Assembly (NCBI RefSeq): GCF_037126465.1
Contig: NC_088202.1
Location: forward strand, 79,588,160 to 79,652,159
Length of the DNA stretch: 64,000 bases
Source: Ornithodoros turicata
Taxonomy: Eukaryota; Arthropoda; Arachnida; Ixodida; Argasidae
Reading direction: 5' to 3'
Shown here: positions 23,125 through 35,500 of the stretch, piece after piece
Numbering within the stretch: position 1 is the stretch's first letter
Layout: every line of letters starts with the position of its first letter
The notes under the pieces: generated by a model
Told to the model about the DNA's origin: nothing
What the model saw: only the letters and a program-made list of their open reading frames with translations
Databases searched by the model: none
Position numbers and translations under genes: made by a program

Positions 23125-23637
23125 GTTAGGTTTCTTCGTTTTTGGATTTTTTTTTTCGGATTTAGGTTTTATGATTTTTCAAATTCAGGAGGGGAAAATC
23201 TGGTACCATTTAAACACGAGAATTCGGGGAGAAATCTGGCGTTATGATCTCTGTTTGATATGTCACCGGGGAATTTTCGGGTGAAACGAAAGGCATATGA
23301 AACAAGCAATATGTGACACTAGGACAAGAAACGAGAATCTTTATATTTCTGCTCGGAACTGGGGCAGTGACTGACCGCAGTATTCAAACAATTGCCCAGG
23401 CTCCACGAAAGCTCATCTTTGACTAGGAGGGGATCATAAAAGGAGGACAAATAGGTTGTCACAAATGACTCTCTTTGCAGGTATTATGATTCACTTTTCC
23501 GACGGTTTATCGAGAACGCAAAGTTGAAGGACTGCAAGGATTTCGGGGAGATATCTGGTTTAACCAGAATTCATGAAAACTTGTTCGGGGGGGAACTATC
23601 GTGAAAAATTGGGATTAAACCGAAAATGAAGAACCAT
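23125..23637. mobile_element. Worn MITE related to the 'cccgaa' family
   Basis: Inverted ends ggtttcttcgtttttgg and accgaaaatgaagaacc. Internal gattttccc-like pieces (aggggaaaatctgg, gaattcggggagaaatctgg) match the interior style of 2012-2367. Target duplication is unclear because of flanking TA repeats. Confidence 0.45.
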
Positions 23638-23639
23638 AT

Positions 23640-24784
23640 ATAATGCATTTATATTTTGTGTACGGGTCTTTGAACGAGGTTCATTTCTAATATGAAATAA
23701 AATAAATATTTTTTGTAGTATGTAGGTGCCAACTGTAACACATGTCTGAGCATTTTTTTGTTCATGTGGATGCTGATCTCAGCTAGTTAACAATAGAGCC
23801 TTATTTTGCTTTTTATACGTATAATTTACATTGGTTTAATGTTAGTTGTTTAATTAGTGGTTATAATTTACAGTGGGAAGTATAATTTACGCATGACTCT
23901 AGCGTTGTCTGTTCTGTGACAGAGTAGTAATTTCACAGCAGGGTTTTTGTTTATTTTGCTGGGTGTTCCCAGGATTTTTCTCCAGGTGTAGGGAGGGGCC
24001 AAGCACTCAACCCTATCATAATGCATAATGTGGACTGTGCAGGTGGTCAGAGATTCAGGTGATGACAATGGCACTCGAGTATAAGTCATAACGACCTGTG
24101 CGTAAAGGGTGCAAAGTTTTCGCAGATGATCTTTGTGCTTCAAGGGTGGGAGGGCTGGGCACGGCCCATATCCTTGCCTCCCTCTTGGAACACTATTCTC
24201 TTATCTAAATACTTCCATGACCTGGGAAACAATGTGTGGCCACTTTAAATGCATGTAATTTGAGTAACTCGATTACACTGGATGAGTAACTGACTATAAC
24301 TGAATTACATTCTAGTTTTGGTAATAAAGTAAATTACTTTCAAGTCACGCAGTTGTAACTTAAGTGCCTTTCTTTGTGCAACTTGCACAGCTCTTGTCAC
24401 GAACAAATGGAGATAATCTGCAAGCAGGTATTACGATTACATGTTTATGGTTTAGAAGCAACAGGATCGCGTACTTACTGCAATCTTTTTCCAGTAGTAG
24501 TGCGTGACCCCTAGGGGTAAGCATAAAAATAAACCTTTTTAAGGCACACTTTGTCCAAGCTCTAGAGTCAAGTGGGCATACTCTCTTGCAGAAATGTTAG
24601 CCACTGGCACCTGTGTTGCTCTTAAAGTTCATGAAATACTTATCACATGAAAACAAACTTTGCATACCTGTATTAAGGTGATAAGGGATAAAGTGATAAT
24701 AAATTATTGCTGAAGGGCTTCCACTTTCTTCTTTCCATTTTATAATAACATCTTATAATAAATAATTTTATAATAAATAACATT
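23640..24784. other. AT-rich intergenic DNA, no gene seen
   Basis: No recognisable coding sequence or clear element termini. Short TA-rich tracts only. Confidence 0.4.
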
Positions 24785-24792
24785 TCGTGCTA

Positions 24793-25069
24793 GCCGCCCT
24801 CGGTGGCTCAGTCGGTAGAGTAGTCCTCCTGCTGATCCCAAGATCGTGGGTTCAAACCTGGCTGAGAATGGTGGCAACTTGGTGGAAGGGTACAAGTTGC
24901 TCAGACACACTGTCTTCTGCAAAGGATGTTAAATGTGGTGTGTCGAGATTTCGGCGCACGTTAAAGAATCCTCGGGTGGGCAAAATTAACCGACAGAGCC
25001 GACCACTGTGGTGGCGGTCATAATCAGTTGTCTCACGATGTAAATCCCCAAATTATTATCATCATCATC
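24793..25069 (+). mobile_element. tRNA-derived SINE with target duplication
   Basis: The head is tRNA-like, with an A box (TGGCTCAGTCGG) and B box (GGTTCAAACC) spaced as in an RNA polymerase III promoter. The body includes gcgcacgttaaagaatcctc and ends in an ATT/ATC simple repeat. Direct repeats tcgtgcta flank it at 24785-24792 and 25070-25077. Mobilisation would depend on a LINE, as for other SINEs. It is not a functional tRNA gene: the cloverleaf is imperfect and a long unrelated body follows. Confidence 0.85.
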
Positions 25070-25077
25070 TCGTGCTA

Positions 25078-25827
25078 CACCTCCAAGTATTAATAAGATT
25101 CCCTTTATGTTCTTGATCTCTCCCTGGTGGTCAATTGTGCAATTGTTGATTGATTGTTGTGCTGGATGCCTGTTATCAGAGATATTTTATGCATCATTCC
25201 TAGTCTTTCCAGTTGAAGTGTTTCAGGGGGCAGACTTTTTGGATTTAGCAGTGGATTAAAGGGCATTTGATTAGTCATAGAAAATATTAATCTGGATTCA
25301 AAATGATTCGTTCTGCAGACAGAATTGGACATGATTTGGATAGGACTTATGGTCATTTGTAAAACGTGCATTTGATTTGGATTCGATTTATGTCATAAAA
25401 TCTACACCACTGCTGTCATTTGCGCTTTACTGCATGCATACAATCAAGTCGGGAGCACAGAGGACACAGCTCGGTCGAAGCACGAGTTTTCTTGTATACT
25501 TCATGGTGTTCTGAAGACCTTCGTAGTGGTACAACGAGAGCTGCAAAGCCCACAATTTTTCTTTAGTACTGCCTACTAGTATATTCGTTGTGATTGCACC
25601 ATCTCCCTATACTTCAACGAAGTTAAACCTGCTGAAGTTTATTGTAAGGTTTATCTCTTGTTAGCTGCAGAGATACTTTGTAAGCTCCTTGGCTATTCTG
25701 ATTAAAAGCTTTGGGACTGATCCAAAAATGGTTGGGGACAGTAATTACAAGGCAGCTACACATCTGGGCATTGTAGCATTTCAGAAAAAGGAAAGATGCA
25801 GCAAAGACAAAACATGTAATCGTATGC
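25078..25827. other. Intergenic DNA, no gene seen
   Basis: Lies between the SINE and the inferred 3' end of the Lifeguard gene. No coding sequence is recognised. Confidence 0.4.
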
Positions 25828-25833
25828 TTTATT
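25828..25833 (-). terminator. Candidate polyadenylation signal of the Lifeguard gene
   Basis: AATAAA on the minus strand about 490 bp after the Lifeguard stop codon. No stronger signal was noticed closer to the stop, so this is the best candidate. The 3' UTR length is inferred. Confidence 0.45.
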
Positions 25834-26322
25834 CTATAAACAAAGCTTGTTTACAGCAAGCCTGCATGCATTCTAGTCAAATTACAATGGTTTTACATAC
25901 TAGATTACATCAAACTTTAGCCACTAACAAGTAAGGATTGAAAGATGCTTTGCTTTGCTCATCTCAAAACTAACTATACATACAAAGAAAGCAAAGAGCA
26001 GCACCCTTTGTCTAACTCTGCAGGGCTATGAGCACCTTCTTAGAATTGCTCCCATACGAAAACCTGAACAAAGTGCACTCCAATTTCCACTATGAACCAT
26101 CTTACATATTGGGTGTCCAAAGAAGATAATACTGGAAGGAGAAACAAAAACAGTAACACATACATAACTATTTACAAACTGTTTTTTCAATCCAACATGT
26201 ATTTACCAAACGAGCAAACACTGCCCAGGCCTGTACAAACAGTAAAACATACCTACAAATTCTGCTTTTATTCCATTGTCTGCTCATTCATTACCCAACA
26301 CAAGCATCTTTCCACATGGCCT

Positions 26323-26582
26323 CTACCGACGGCTGCCGAAAAGCCGCAACAGCAGAAGGAACAACTGAACAATATCCATGTACAACTGCAGGGCAGCAAA
26401 GATATGTTCTTCTGGGCTCAGCTCAACCTTTCTTCCACCCATGATTCTTTGTGTGTCAAAAGCCAGAAACTGTTCAGAGAGCAAACTAAAGGTTATGACA
26501 AGTTCCTGCAAGACAGCTGAACAGCTAAACCCACCGCCATAAACAGCAGAGCACCAAGAGCAGCATAGATTGTGTTCACGAT
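26323..26582 (-). CDS. Lifeguard last two coding exons (TM6-TM7)
   Basis: Exon 26582-26535 (acceptor cctttcag, donor gtgggt) gives IVNTIYAALGALLFMA. A 65-bp intron, the shortest in the gene, precedes exon 26469-26323, which gives FLAFDTQRIMGG and the C-terminus ending LLRLFGSRR with a TAG stop. The junction yields ALLFMA-FLAFDTQ, the expected family sequence. If the small intron were retained, the frame would stop soon after NLS. Confidence 0.93.
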
Positions 26583-29500
26583 CTGAAAGGAAGAGTTGAG
26601 ACAGACCTATTAAGAAGTAAATCGTATCATACAGAGGTTCTGTACATGGGATCTCTCCTTTTAACTCTTTCCTTACTACGCCCATACAGCATAGATCACT
26701 AGTGATCGACGGTTTGCGTGCTGCGCTCTGCAGCCCCCTGAGCGTATATGAACAAGCAGTGACATTTGGTGGACACTACAGACACTGCAGATTCAGCTTC
26801 GGTCTGGCTTTTAGCTTCTCCTTGTGGTAGTGATTTATGAAACTGGCTCTGCGCCAACGAGGCTGTGCGGAGATTTTATCTGGGACGTGTCGTCATCTTC
26901 CCGCGGCACACCTCCTTTCACAAGTGCACAATACTCACACTTGAAGTGTATTTGGGGTCGATTAGTTTATTAGAACACAAATAATGACTACGAGCATGCT
27001 GGATAACCAGAGTTTTGTCCTGAATATAAGGATATGTAAAACTTGCACTGTTGCTGTTCTTCCTGCCTCAAAATCAACTAGGAGGAATGGAAAAGCGGTC
27101 GAATAGCAAAATGTTGCACAAGAACAGGACAGCTGAGAATGAAACGAATGTTGTCTGCAGAAATTACGAAGCTAATTTCCGTTTTAATCATTCAAGGAAC
27201 TCTGTCGCACGCTGGCATGTAAGGCATGAGTGTCGACCTTATTTTCCACAACTCTGGCTCCTTGACCTAGAGTGTTGATATTTGCAGATATTACTTTAGA
27301 CAAAATTTGCCACATTTTGTATGTTTTGAAATTCTTAGGTTGACATTTTTCTTCGAGATACAGGCGCATCTTCACGAGTTTTCTGTTTGCACAGATTTTT
27401 TTTTGTTCCAAAATTAATTAAAATGAATTTTAGAAATACATGAACAGCTTCTTTTCTGAAACCCATATCATTTGATAGGGCACTGAATTAGGTACAATTT
27501 CCTTAAAAGTAACTTATTCTCATGTGATACTGACCGCCACAAGAACTATGTTTGTCAAGCAACCCAAAAAATGGTCATTTTTTGCCGCTATGTCGCAATA
27601 TGTCCTGAAGGTATGTATTTTTTCACTGCCATCTTTTTTGTAATAAACATTCCAATCAACAAATGCATACCTGCCAACTCTCCCGATTCATCCGGGAGAC
27701 TCCCGGATTCGGACTGGTTTGTACGATTGTACGGTCGAGAAGCAAATCTCCCGGAAAATGCAGTTTCCCTCTCTACATCTCAAACGCCTGCTTTTTCTCT
27801 GGGCACACAGATGAAAACGTCAATCCAATACCAGCCCAATTGCCATCGGCATCGCTGCCGCTTCCCAAAGCCTCTGTGTTACGGAGTTCAGGGGTTCAGG
27901 TCATGGTTCTAGTTCTAGCACTTCTAGTTTCCGGGCATTTCCTTCATGTTTTTGGGCGACAAAGGTGCCTTTGCACTAGCTGTTTCGACCTTGCGTACCT
28001 CGCAAATAGAACCTCGACCTCGAAAACAGAACAGAGACATAGTTTTGTGGCGTCACGTTCTTTTGAGAAAGTGTCATAGCCTTGTCACAGCTTGACACCC
28101 AGATAGTTTCTTGGAGAGGGCAATGTCTGTTGCTGCAAAACGACGAGCCTGCTGGGGTGAAGTGTGCCCCTGTTACATATGCAAATAAAAGCCACCCAAC
28201 ATCGGCTTTCTCCTACCCCCCCCGCGTTTGAAATCTCCCTAATTTGTATGTTCCCAAGTTGGCAGGTATGCAAATGACATTCACACTAAAATCTATGCAC
28301 TACGATGATACAGTGTATGCATACCCTGTTGTAAGTGAAGATGGTGAGTATGCCAAAGAGGATGAGCACCCACAGGCCCACGAAAAGGAAGCCACCACAG
28401 GTCGTGAAGTCAAACTATTTAAAACATTTGCGGACTCAGCAGCCGTTGCAATAAATATGAAGACACAGTTTACCTTGGAATAGCAGGAGAACAGGGATAT
28501 AACCAGACAACAGCTTGCGCAGATACCCCCTGCCATCAGCACGGCGTCTGTGCTGTGAAAGCTGGAGACAGTGCAGGCAGTACAGTCCATACTGGGTACT
28601 ACTAGGCACTATCAGCAATATTTGTGTGGCACCGCCATAAGTAGAGCCTGAAGTGTTAGGGTTTAACCCGATTCTTCCCCAAAGTGAAGGTTGCCTCTTT
28701 AGGGTAAAACCCAATTTTTACCCGCCAAATTGCCCTCACTTAGACGTTTGTAGGAATGCACATTAACTTGTTTGGCAGCAAACACAGTTACATCACCATT
28801 TGTACCGAACCAGTTCAGTTAGTTTGAGTAACCGAGCCTGATTTCTCCCCGAATTTAATGTACTGGAAGTTTTTCCACCCGAATTTGCATGAATTTAGAG
28901 CACACGTTTATTTACCAGATTTTTACTCCCCGAATTTGGAAAAAAATATTTCCCGAAAGCTTCAGGCTCTACCCGTAAGCAATAAAAATTTGGAACTAAT
29001 TCTGGTTGCCTGACTTGATTTCGTATACTCCACGGGATATTTTCCCATTGTTTTTCATGTCAATTCAACGATTCAGACATTTTTGCTGGTACAGTAAGAT
29101 GTGTCAACAAAGGTCTGTTCTGGTTACATGAGAATGCACACATTACTAACATTAGAATTGCATTGAGACAGATAACTGATGCTTTAGAGTACAACATTAA
29201 AATTTTGTGAAGTAGTAGCTTTGGAAACATTTGAATTCTTAAACTGAATCTGATTATGGGGTGGCTAAGTTGGATAAACGTATTTGTATTCCATCCACCA
29301 CCCTGTTGCACAGTTATACTCTTTGTCACGGAAAGTTTATTCTTGTGAATGACTACAAAACATGCAGAAAAGTGCCACTGACACACTACAAGGAGAGTGT
29401 ATCTTGTAGGCACCAGTAGACATAATCCATAGAATTTTATGTTACTGTACCTCGAAATGGTTCCCACCAAGTAGGACATCACCAAGGTCTGTAACATGAA

Positions 29501-32500
29501 GGCACTTCTATAAATTTGCGTACTTGTATAGTAAAATCCTGATGAAGGACCTACCAGAACGTCAAGTAGTACATGCTGGGTGTGTATCAAAACTTTCTCA
29601 ACAAAACAAGCCCTTTGGATGGTATATATATATATTTAGGGCATTGTGTTATCGGGTTCCATGGATTTCGAAAATCGTTGGGGGGGGGGGGGGGGGGGAC
29701 TGATTTTATTCCAGGAGCCATAAAACAGCCAGGTGGTATGCAGATTTGCAGGTGGAACATAATAAAAAGATTCTCGCATGAATACCAAATGAGAATGGGT
29801 TTAACCCTAAAACACAAGGCCCTAAGGATATTCCCATGCGCATTCAGCAAAACAGTGTTAAATATTCTTCACACGCATTTATCAAAGTATTAGCAGTGTG
29901 AACACAATTTTTTTTTTTTCACTTTACACGTGCTGGCAAGAAGGTACCAAATGTGCAGAACTGCATGCTACATATACTTACGAATAAAAACAAGAGGATA
30001 ATGTTAGTGGGGTACGTTCGCCTGAAATTCAGAAAAAAACAAAACAAATAAGAATTACCGCACTCGTTTAATTTTCTATAGCTAAAAGATAGAGAGGAAA
30101 AAGCAAGCGTCATGTCAATAGTCTATGTCGAGTTGCACAAGACAGTGTTCTTGACATGCCCCTTGAAATCCCGCCTTTGTTCTCTTACGCTACGTCACTC
30201 TGCTCAATGTAATCAGTCACAGGGACATGGGAAAAGCAATTCAGACTGGACTAGCGATTAGTAATTCTAGTGAGGTGGTTACAGAAGAGTCACGGTAACT
30301 GGCACAAATGAGGGATTATATGGTGACCAAATTACATGCATGAACATCGTTTGTGGAACATGTGACAGCTGCAATGATTACGCATGTTGCAGAAAAGTTC
30401 CATCAGCAGTAGAAAGACACAGCTACCGACATGAGCCGTTCTGAACATAAGCTCCGTAAATATTGTAAATTCATTGGAGAAATTATGCAATGTTGAGCAG
30501 GATGGTGACCTTCCCTGCACATACACAGAGAAGAGTACTGCAAGTGCTGTTGACATAATGCACTCTTTATGCAACTTTGAGATTGTGCGGTAATTATAGA
30601 TACATATCAATTTTGCAACATCCACGTTCCAGAGCAGCACAAGGACCGAAGGCTCAAGGGCTAAGCATCAGGGTCCTGTGGTAACCTGAACAGATAGAAT
30701 AACACCTCTGCTCACTAACCTCAATCCTTCGGCACAGACAAGAACAAAGTAGACCACCAGGAAGCTGACACTACACGAGGGAACATGTAGGTATTTAAAC
30801 CATATAGGCAACAACTCAACTTACAGGCAATTAAGTATAGATGGTGAAACTTACTATGCAGCAATGTAGGCCTCTGGAGTTGTCTGGACGAAACGCTTCA
30901 CATGAGGTCTGAAAGTACAGGTGGGTAAACCATAGGCATTGAAGTTTTTTGAAGATTCCCAGACTAACTTTTTTCTTGCACAGATTTTGTTTTTATTTTG
31001 CTGCTTTTTGTAGGACTGAAATGTCACTTCACATGAATCACGCGAAACATGGCTAGCACTGAGCAGTGCCACAGGAAAAGGAGCTTGCATGGCTGCTATG
31101 CATTTCTGCACAAAGTGCAATTGACCTTGCCTCCCACATGATGCATTGAACTTTTCTACAAGTAATGAACATTATGCACATCAATGGCTGTGTCCCTTCA
31201 AGAAAATTTAAGCCTACGTGACCTGAACAAGTTCTGTCAAACACTTTGTTGCAAGGAGGTCATAACAGCAGCTACAAGGCAAGGAAGAACACTTTTAATA
31301 GTCAACATCAGAGAGGTGCATGACTAGGTCATACTAAAATGATGCATTTGTGCCTGCAAGATTTTGTTTACTGTTGAGCACCTCTATTCACCAACGTTCT
31401 CTCAAAGATCCATGCCTATACAGTACACGGGTTGGATATGCCCTTTCGGTTTCTGCCTCTCATTCAAGAGCCAGTGAAATGAGAATGACAGGTAGAAAGG
31501 TAGAAAATGCAGCAAAACAGTGACGAATCCTTAAGGAGGAGATCCTCAGGATGAGAGCCGCCGATATTTCAAACGGGGACTGCTCTTCGTCAGTTCACTG
31601 TTCTGGTTCAGGACAGTCTCTGTTCGAAATATTGGAAGCTCTCATCCTGAGTCTCTTCCCTCAACATAGAAGTCATGCATTATGAGAGACAAAGACTAGC
31701 TTACTCGTATATGAACAGAGCCACAAATGCTACTGTGATAGCAAGCTGGATCATCAATATGGCATAAACCTGTAACACAAAGAATCAAAATGTTTTCTGT
31801 TAAAATATATCACTGCCAGTGTGTCAGATGATGAAAGTACATCACCTTTCTAACGAAAGCTTGACGAACAGACTTGTCGGAGAACTTTTCAAACTGCTCA
31901 AGTACTGGCTCACAGTCACCATCGCCCTGGATCGAGAACGACGCTGTATTCCCGTCATACGAATCCCCTGCATGCACAGATGCAAGAGTAGGTCAAGTGT
32001 GACTTCTACGTATCAGTATAAACAAGACCAGACATTTCACAGCTAGAACATTTGTCCAGATGTTATGCCAATTTTTAAGGAGCATGGAAGCTCTCGTCCG
32101 TACAATTGGGAGATGAACAAAATTCGGCGGTCTCCCGCATAATCTGGGAGAGTTGGCAGGTATGATATTCACACAAACAGTACAAGTACAGGACACAATC
32201 TTTCAGAGCTTTCAATCTTGTGGGGTCAGAACATCTCCTTTCCTGAGGTATCAGTCTACGTCATCACGTCTTCTGCCCAATAGTGTGGTGCGTACGTCTC
32301 CTTTTTCTTTCTTTCATTCTTTCTCTTTTCTTTCTAGTGCGGTTGCATGCGCCACGTCTGACACACACCAGCCAACCGGTCGCCTTGCCCCCTTGCCCTA
32401 GTGGACGATTCTCGGCAGCCAATAGCAGTGCTGAGTGATCTGATGTCGCAACACGCCAGATGGGATAGATCTTTGCTTCAGTGTGCCCTCTTGTAAACTA

Positions 32501-35500
32501 ATGGCGGGCTTCCCAACAGAGATGTTTTGAACGACAACTCCTGAAGGCAGAATGTTTGTGTCACATGGGTGGGATGAATCCAGAATTTCGCGAATCCGAA
32601 TCCAAGGAAGGTTCTCCGAATCCACAAATCTTTTCTTTAAAAAGAGTTTAAAAGCTAAGAAAAAAAAAAACTTCTACTGAAAAGTGTATTGAAGCAGAAT
32701 ATGATACATTTGTTTAATGCAAAACAAAAAAATTACGTAATAGTTCAGTTTCGGGAGAAAATATACCCATATAGTTCATTTATTTAACGTATTGTTCAAC
32801 GACTACAAGAAATACATAAATTCTCGAGCCTTATTATTTCCATAAAGCTGAAGCAACAATCAAAAGTGAAACCATATTGCTTTTAGACTTGTAATGTAAC
32901 AGTTCCTGCCTGTACTCTTTCAGTCCAGAGCAATGTAAACAAAGAAACAAGAAAACACCCGTCGGTCAATGAGGCTTTCGGCGGACTCCGGAGGCGCCAA
33001 TTTGAAAAAGAAAGGAATAAACGTGGTTGGTGGATTCGAAAGATTCGATTCGCCGTTTTGGGCACTAGGATTCGGATTCCCGAATCTTGAATCCCTGCCT
33101 AGGATTCGTGGATTCGGTTGGCGCATCCCTAGTAAAAACATATATGTTTGAGGTGCCCTGCATGCTTCTCTAAGTGCACAGAGAGGTGGCACTACTCTAG
33201 AAGATAAAGTTTTTTTTCAATGTTCCATTTTTCAAGCAGAAAATATATTATTTCTTTCAGCTCTTAACAGATAGTAGGTAGAAAAAAAAACGTTGATATG
33301 GCAGATCTGGAACATGGAGAAAAGTGCCCGTTTGGAAATCTGTAAATGGGGGGAGGGCCAGCAAAAATTTGCAGATAGTGCTAGAGGTGCATAAACCATC
33401 AGAGAGCCTGAGGCACACAGTTTTGTCGATTATTAGTAAAATGTTGCAGAGCGCGACACTAGCATTTTGATTCTATGACCTTTGTTTGTTGACCTACAGG
33501 GTGTCCCAGAAAACGTGTCATTGAATTATAATAAAAAAACTACACCACCTAGAATCATGCGGTCAACAGCATTTGTTCTTACTAGGTTTTTGCCAACTCC
33601 TGATGTGAATGTCATGTATCGTAAGTTTAATTATGTAAATATTTGCGAACTGAACTCGGAAATTTGCCAAGTAAAGGTCACTTTTTTACCCCACCAATAT
33701 GAAAAGGGTGCCGAATTCACTCAAGTTCATGATAATTGACAGTGATATTCACGAGCTAACCCAGCAGAAAAAATAGCCAAACATCATGCTTTTCGTAGCA
33801 CCAAACCAGAACGCGCCACGACTTTTCGAGCACAATCTCTCTCAGTCTGATGAAAGGAGGTCCGAAACCCAGCCCACAGAGTGATGGTAGAAAAAGTGAC
33901 AGTTCCTGAAATTGGGAGAGGGAAACTGCGATCCCAGCGAAAGTTGGACGCAATAAGCCATACCTCCGTTATCTCTTTCTGCATTGCAGGTGTGGGCTGG
34001 GCTTCCAACCTCCTTTCGTCGGACTGACAAGGACTGCGCTGAAAAATTTGTCGCGCGCTAGCTCTGTAGAGCATGATGTTCGGCTATTTTTTCTGATAGG
34101 ATAGCCCCTGAATATCCCCGTCAATTATCATTACTTTGAGTGAATTAGACACGCTCTTCACACTGGTGGGGTAAAAAAGTGACCTTTACTTGGCAAATTT
34201 CCGACTTCAGTTCGCAAAAAATTACATAATTAAACTTACGTTACACTACATTTACATGAGGAGGTGGCAAAAACCTAGTAAGAACAAATGCCGTTGACCG
34301 CATGATTCTAGGTGGTGTAGTTTTTTTATTATAATTCAATGACACATTTTGTGGGACACCCTGTATGTTTTATGATGCTCAGAAAATGTTTGGCTGATCA
34401 TTTTAAGGTAAGTATTTAAAGAGATTGAAACATTTATTTTACTGAAAAACAAGCTTTCGGACGGAGTCCGTCCTTCATCAGGTGCGATACATTGAACACT
34501 TGGTAGAGATATTTATACTAATGTACATCAGAGAAAGGGGACAAAGAAGGTGATGAGGAGGAAATACAAATTCTTATTAGAGAGGACTGAGGGCGCAAAA
34601 AAGAAAATACGAAAGAAGGCGATGTACAGTAGGAGTGTTACAGGAGACAAAAACGGGTGAGTGAACATGGTAAAGAAGACCGCTGGAAGAAATATTACAC
34701 TGCTGGGGTTTGAGAAAAGATAAACAATGGTAGCACTCATGTTTAGCCTGCATTCTAACATAAAGAAGCTGAGAAAAGGCTATCGGTTATTAAGAGTTTT
34801 GCAAAAGTGGTAATTTTTTGCAAAACTCATAACCGATAGCCTTTTCTCAGCTTCTTTATGTTAGAATGCGGGCTAAACACGAGTGCTGCCATTGTTTATC
34901 TTTTCTTAAACCCCAGCAGTGTAATATTTCTTCCAGCGGTCTTCTTTACCATGTTCCCTCACCCGAGATCTCTCAACGGTTTTTGTCTCCTGTAACACTC
35001 CTACTGTACATCGCCTTCTTTTGTGTTTTCTTTTTCGCGCCCTCAGTCCTCTCTAATAAGAATTTGTATTTCCTCCTCACCACCTTCTTTGTCCCCTTTC
35101 TCTGATGTACATTAGTATAAATATCTCTACCAAGTGTTCAATGTATCGCACCTGATGAAGGACAGACTCCTTCCGAAAGCTTGTTTTTCAGTAAAATAAA
35201 TGTTTCAATCTCTTTAAGTACTTATCTTATTCACTTAGATGGGTAGAAATCCAGCGAACCGGTAGAATGTAGGAAGGGAGTTACCTCAGGACAGAAGCCG
35301 CCGATATTTCGAACAGAGACTGTTCTTCTTCTGGGCCCAGAAGAAGAACAGTCTCTGTTCGAAATATCGGCGGCTTCTGTCCTGAGGCAACTCCCTTCCT
35401 ATCTTATTCACTTGCGAGTGCTAGATTTCTCCCATTTTTTGCCTGCTGGTGACCATTTTAAGTACAACCTGAATGGTGGAGTGGAGAAAGGGATACATTT

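Larger units (their letters stand above)
34408..35223. mobile_element. Inverted pair of Penelope-like element termini
   Basis: Two copies of about 400 bp, tail outward, separated by a short spacer (about 34800-34822). Each outer end carries CTGATGA, a GC-rich hairpin and GAAAGCTTG, then gtttttcagtaaaataaatg. The copies differ by scattered substitutions and a small insertion in the right arm near 34965. Hammerhead cores in terminal repeats are a known trait of Penelope-like retroelements. No reverse transcriptase or GIY-YIG coding remains. Confidence 0.65.

Noticed and set aside
24793..24865. Functional tRNA gene
   Set aside because: The A and B boxes are present, but acceptor and anticodon stems do not pair well and a long SINE body with tail and target duplication follows.
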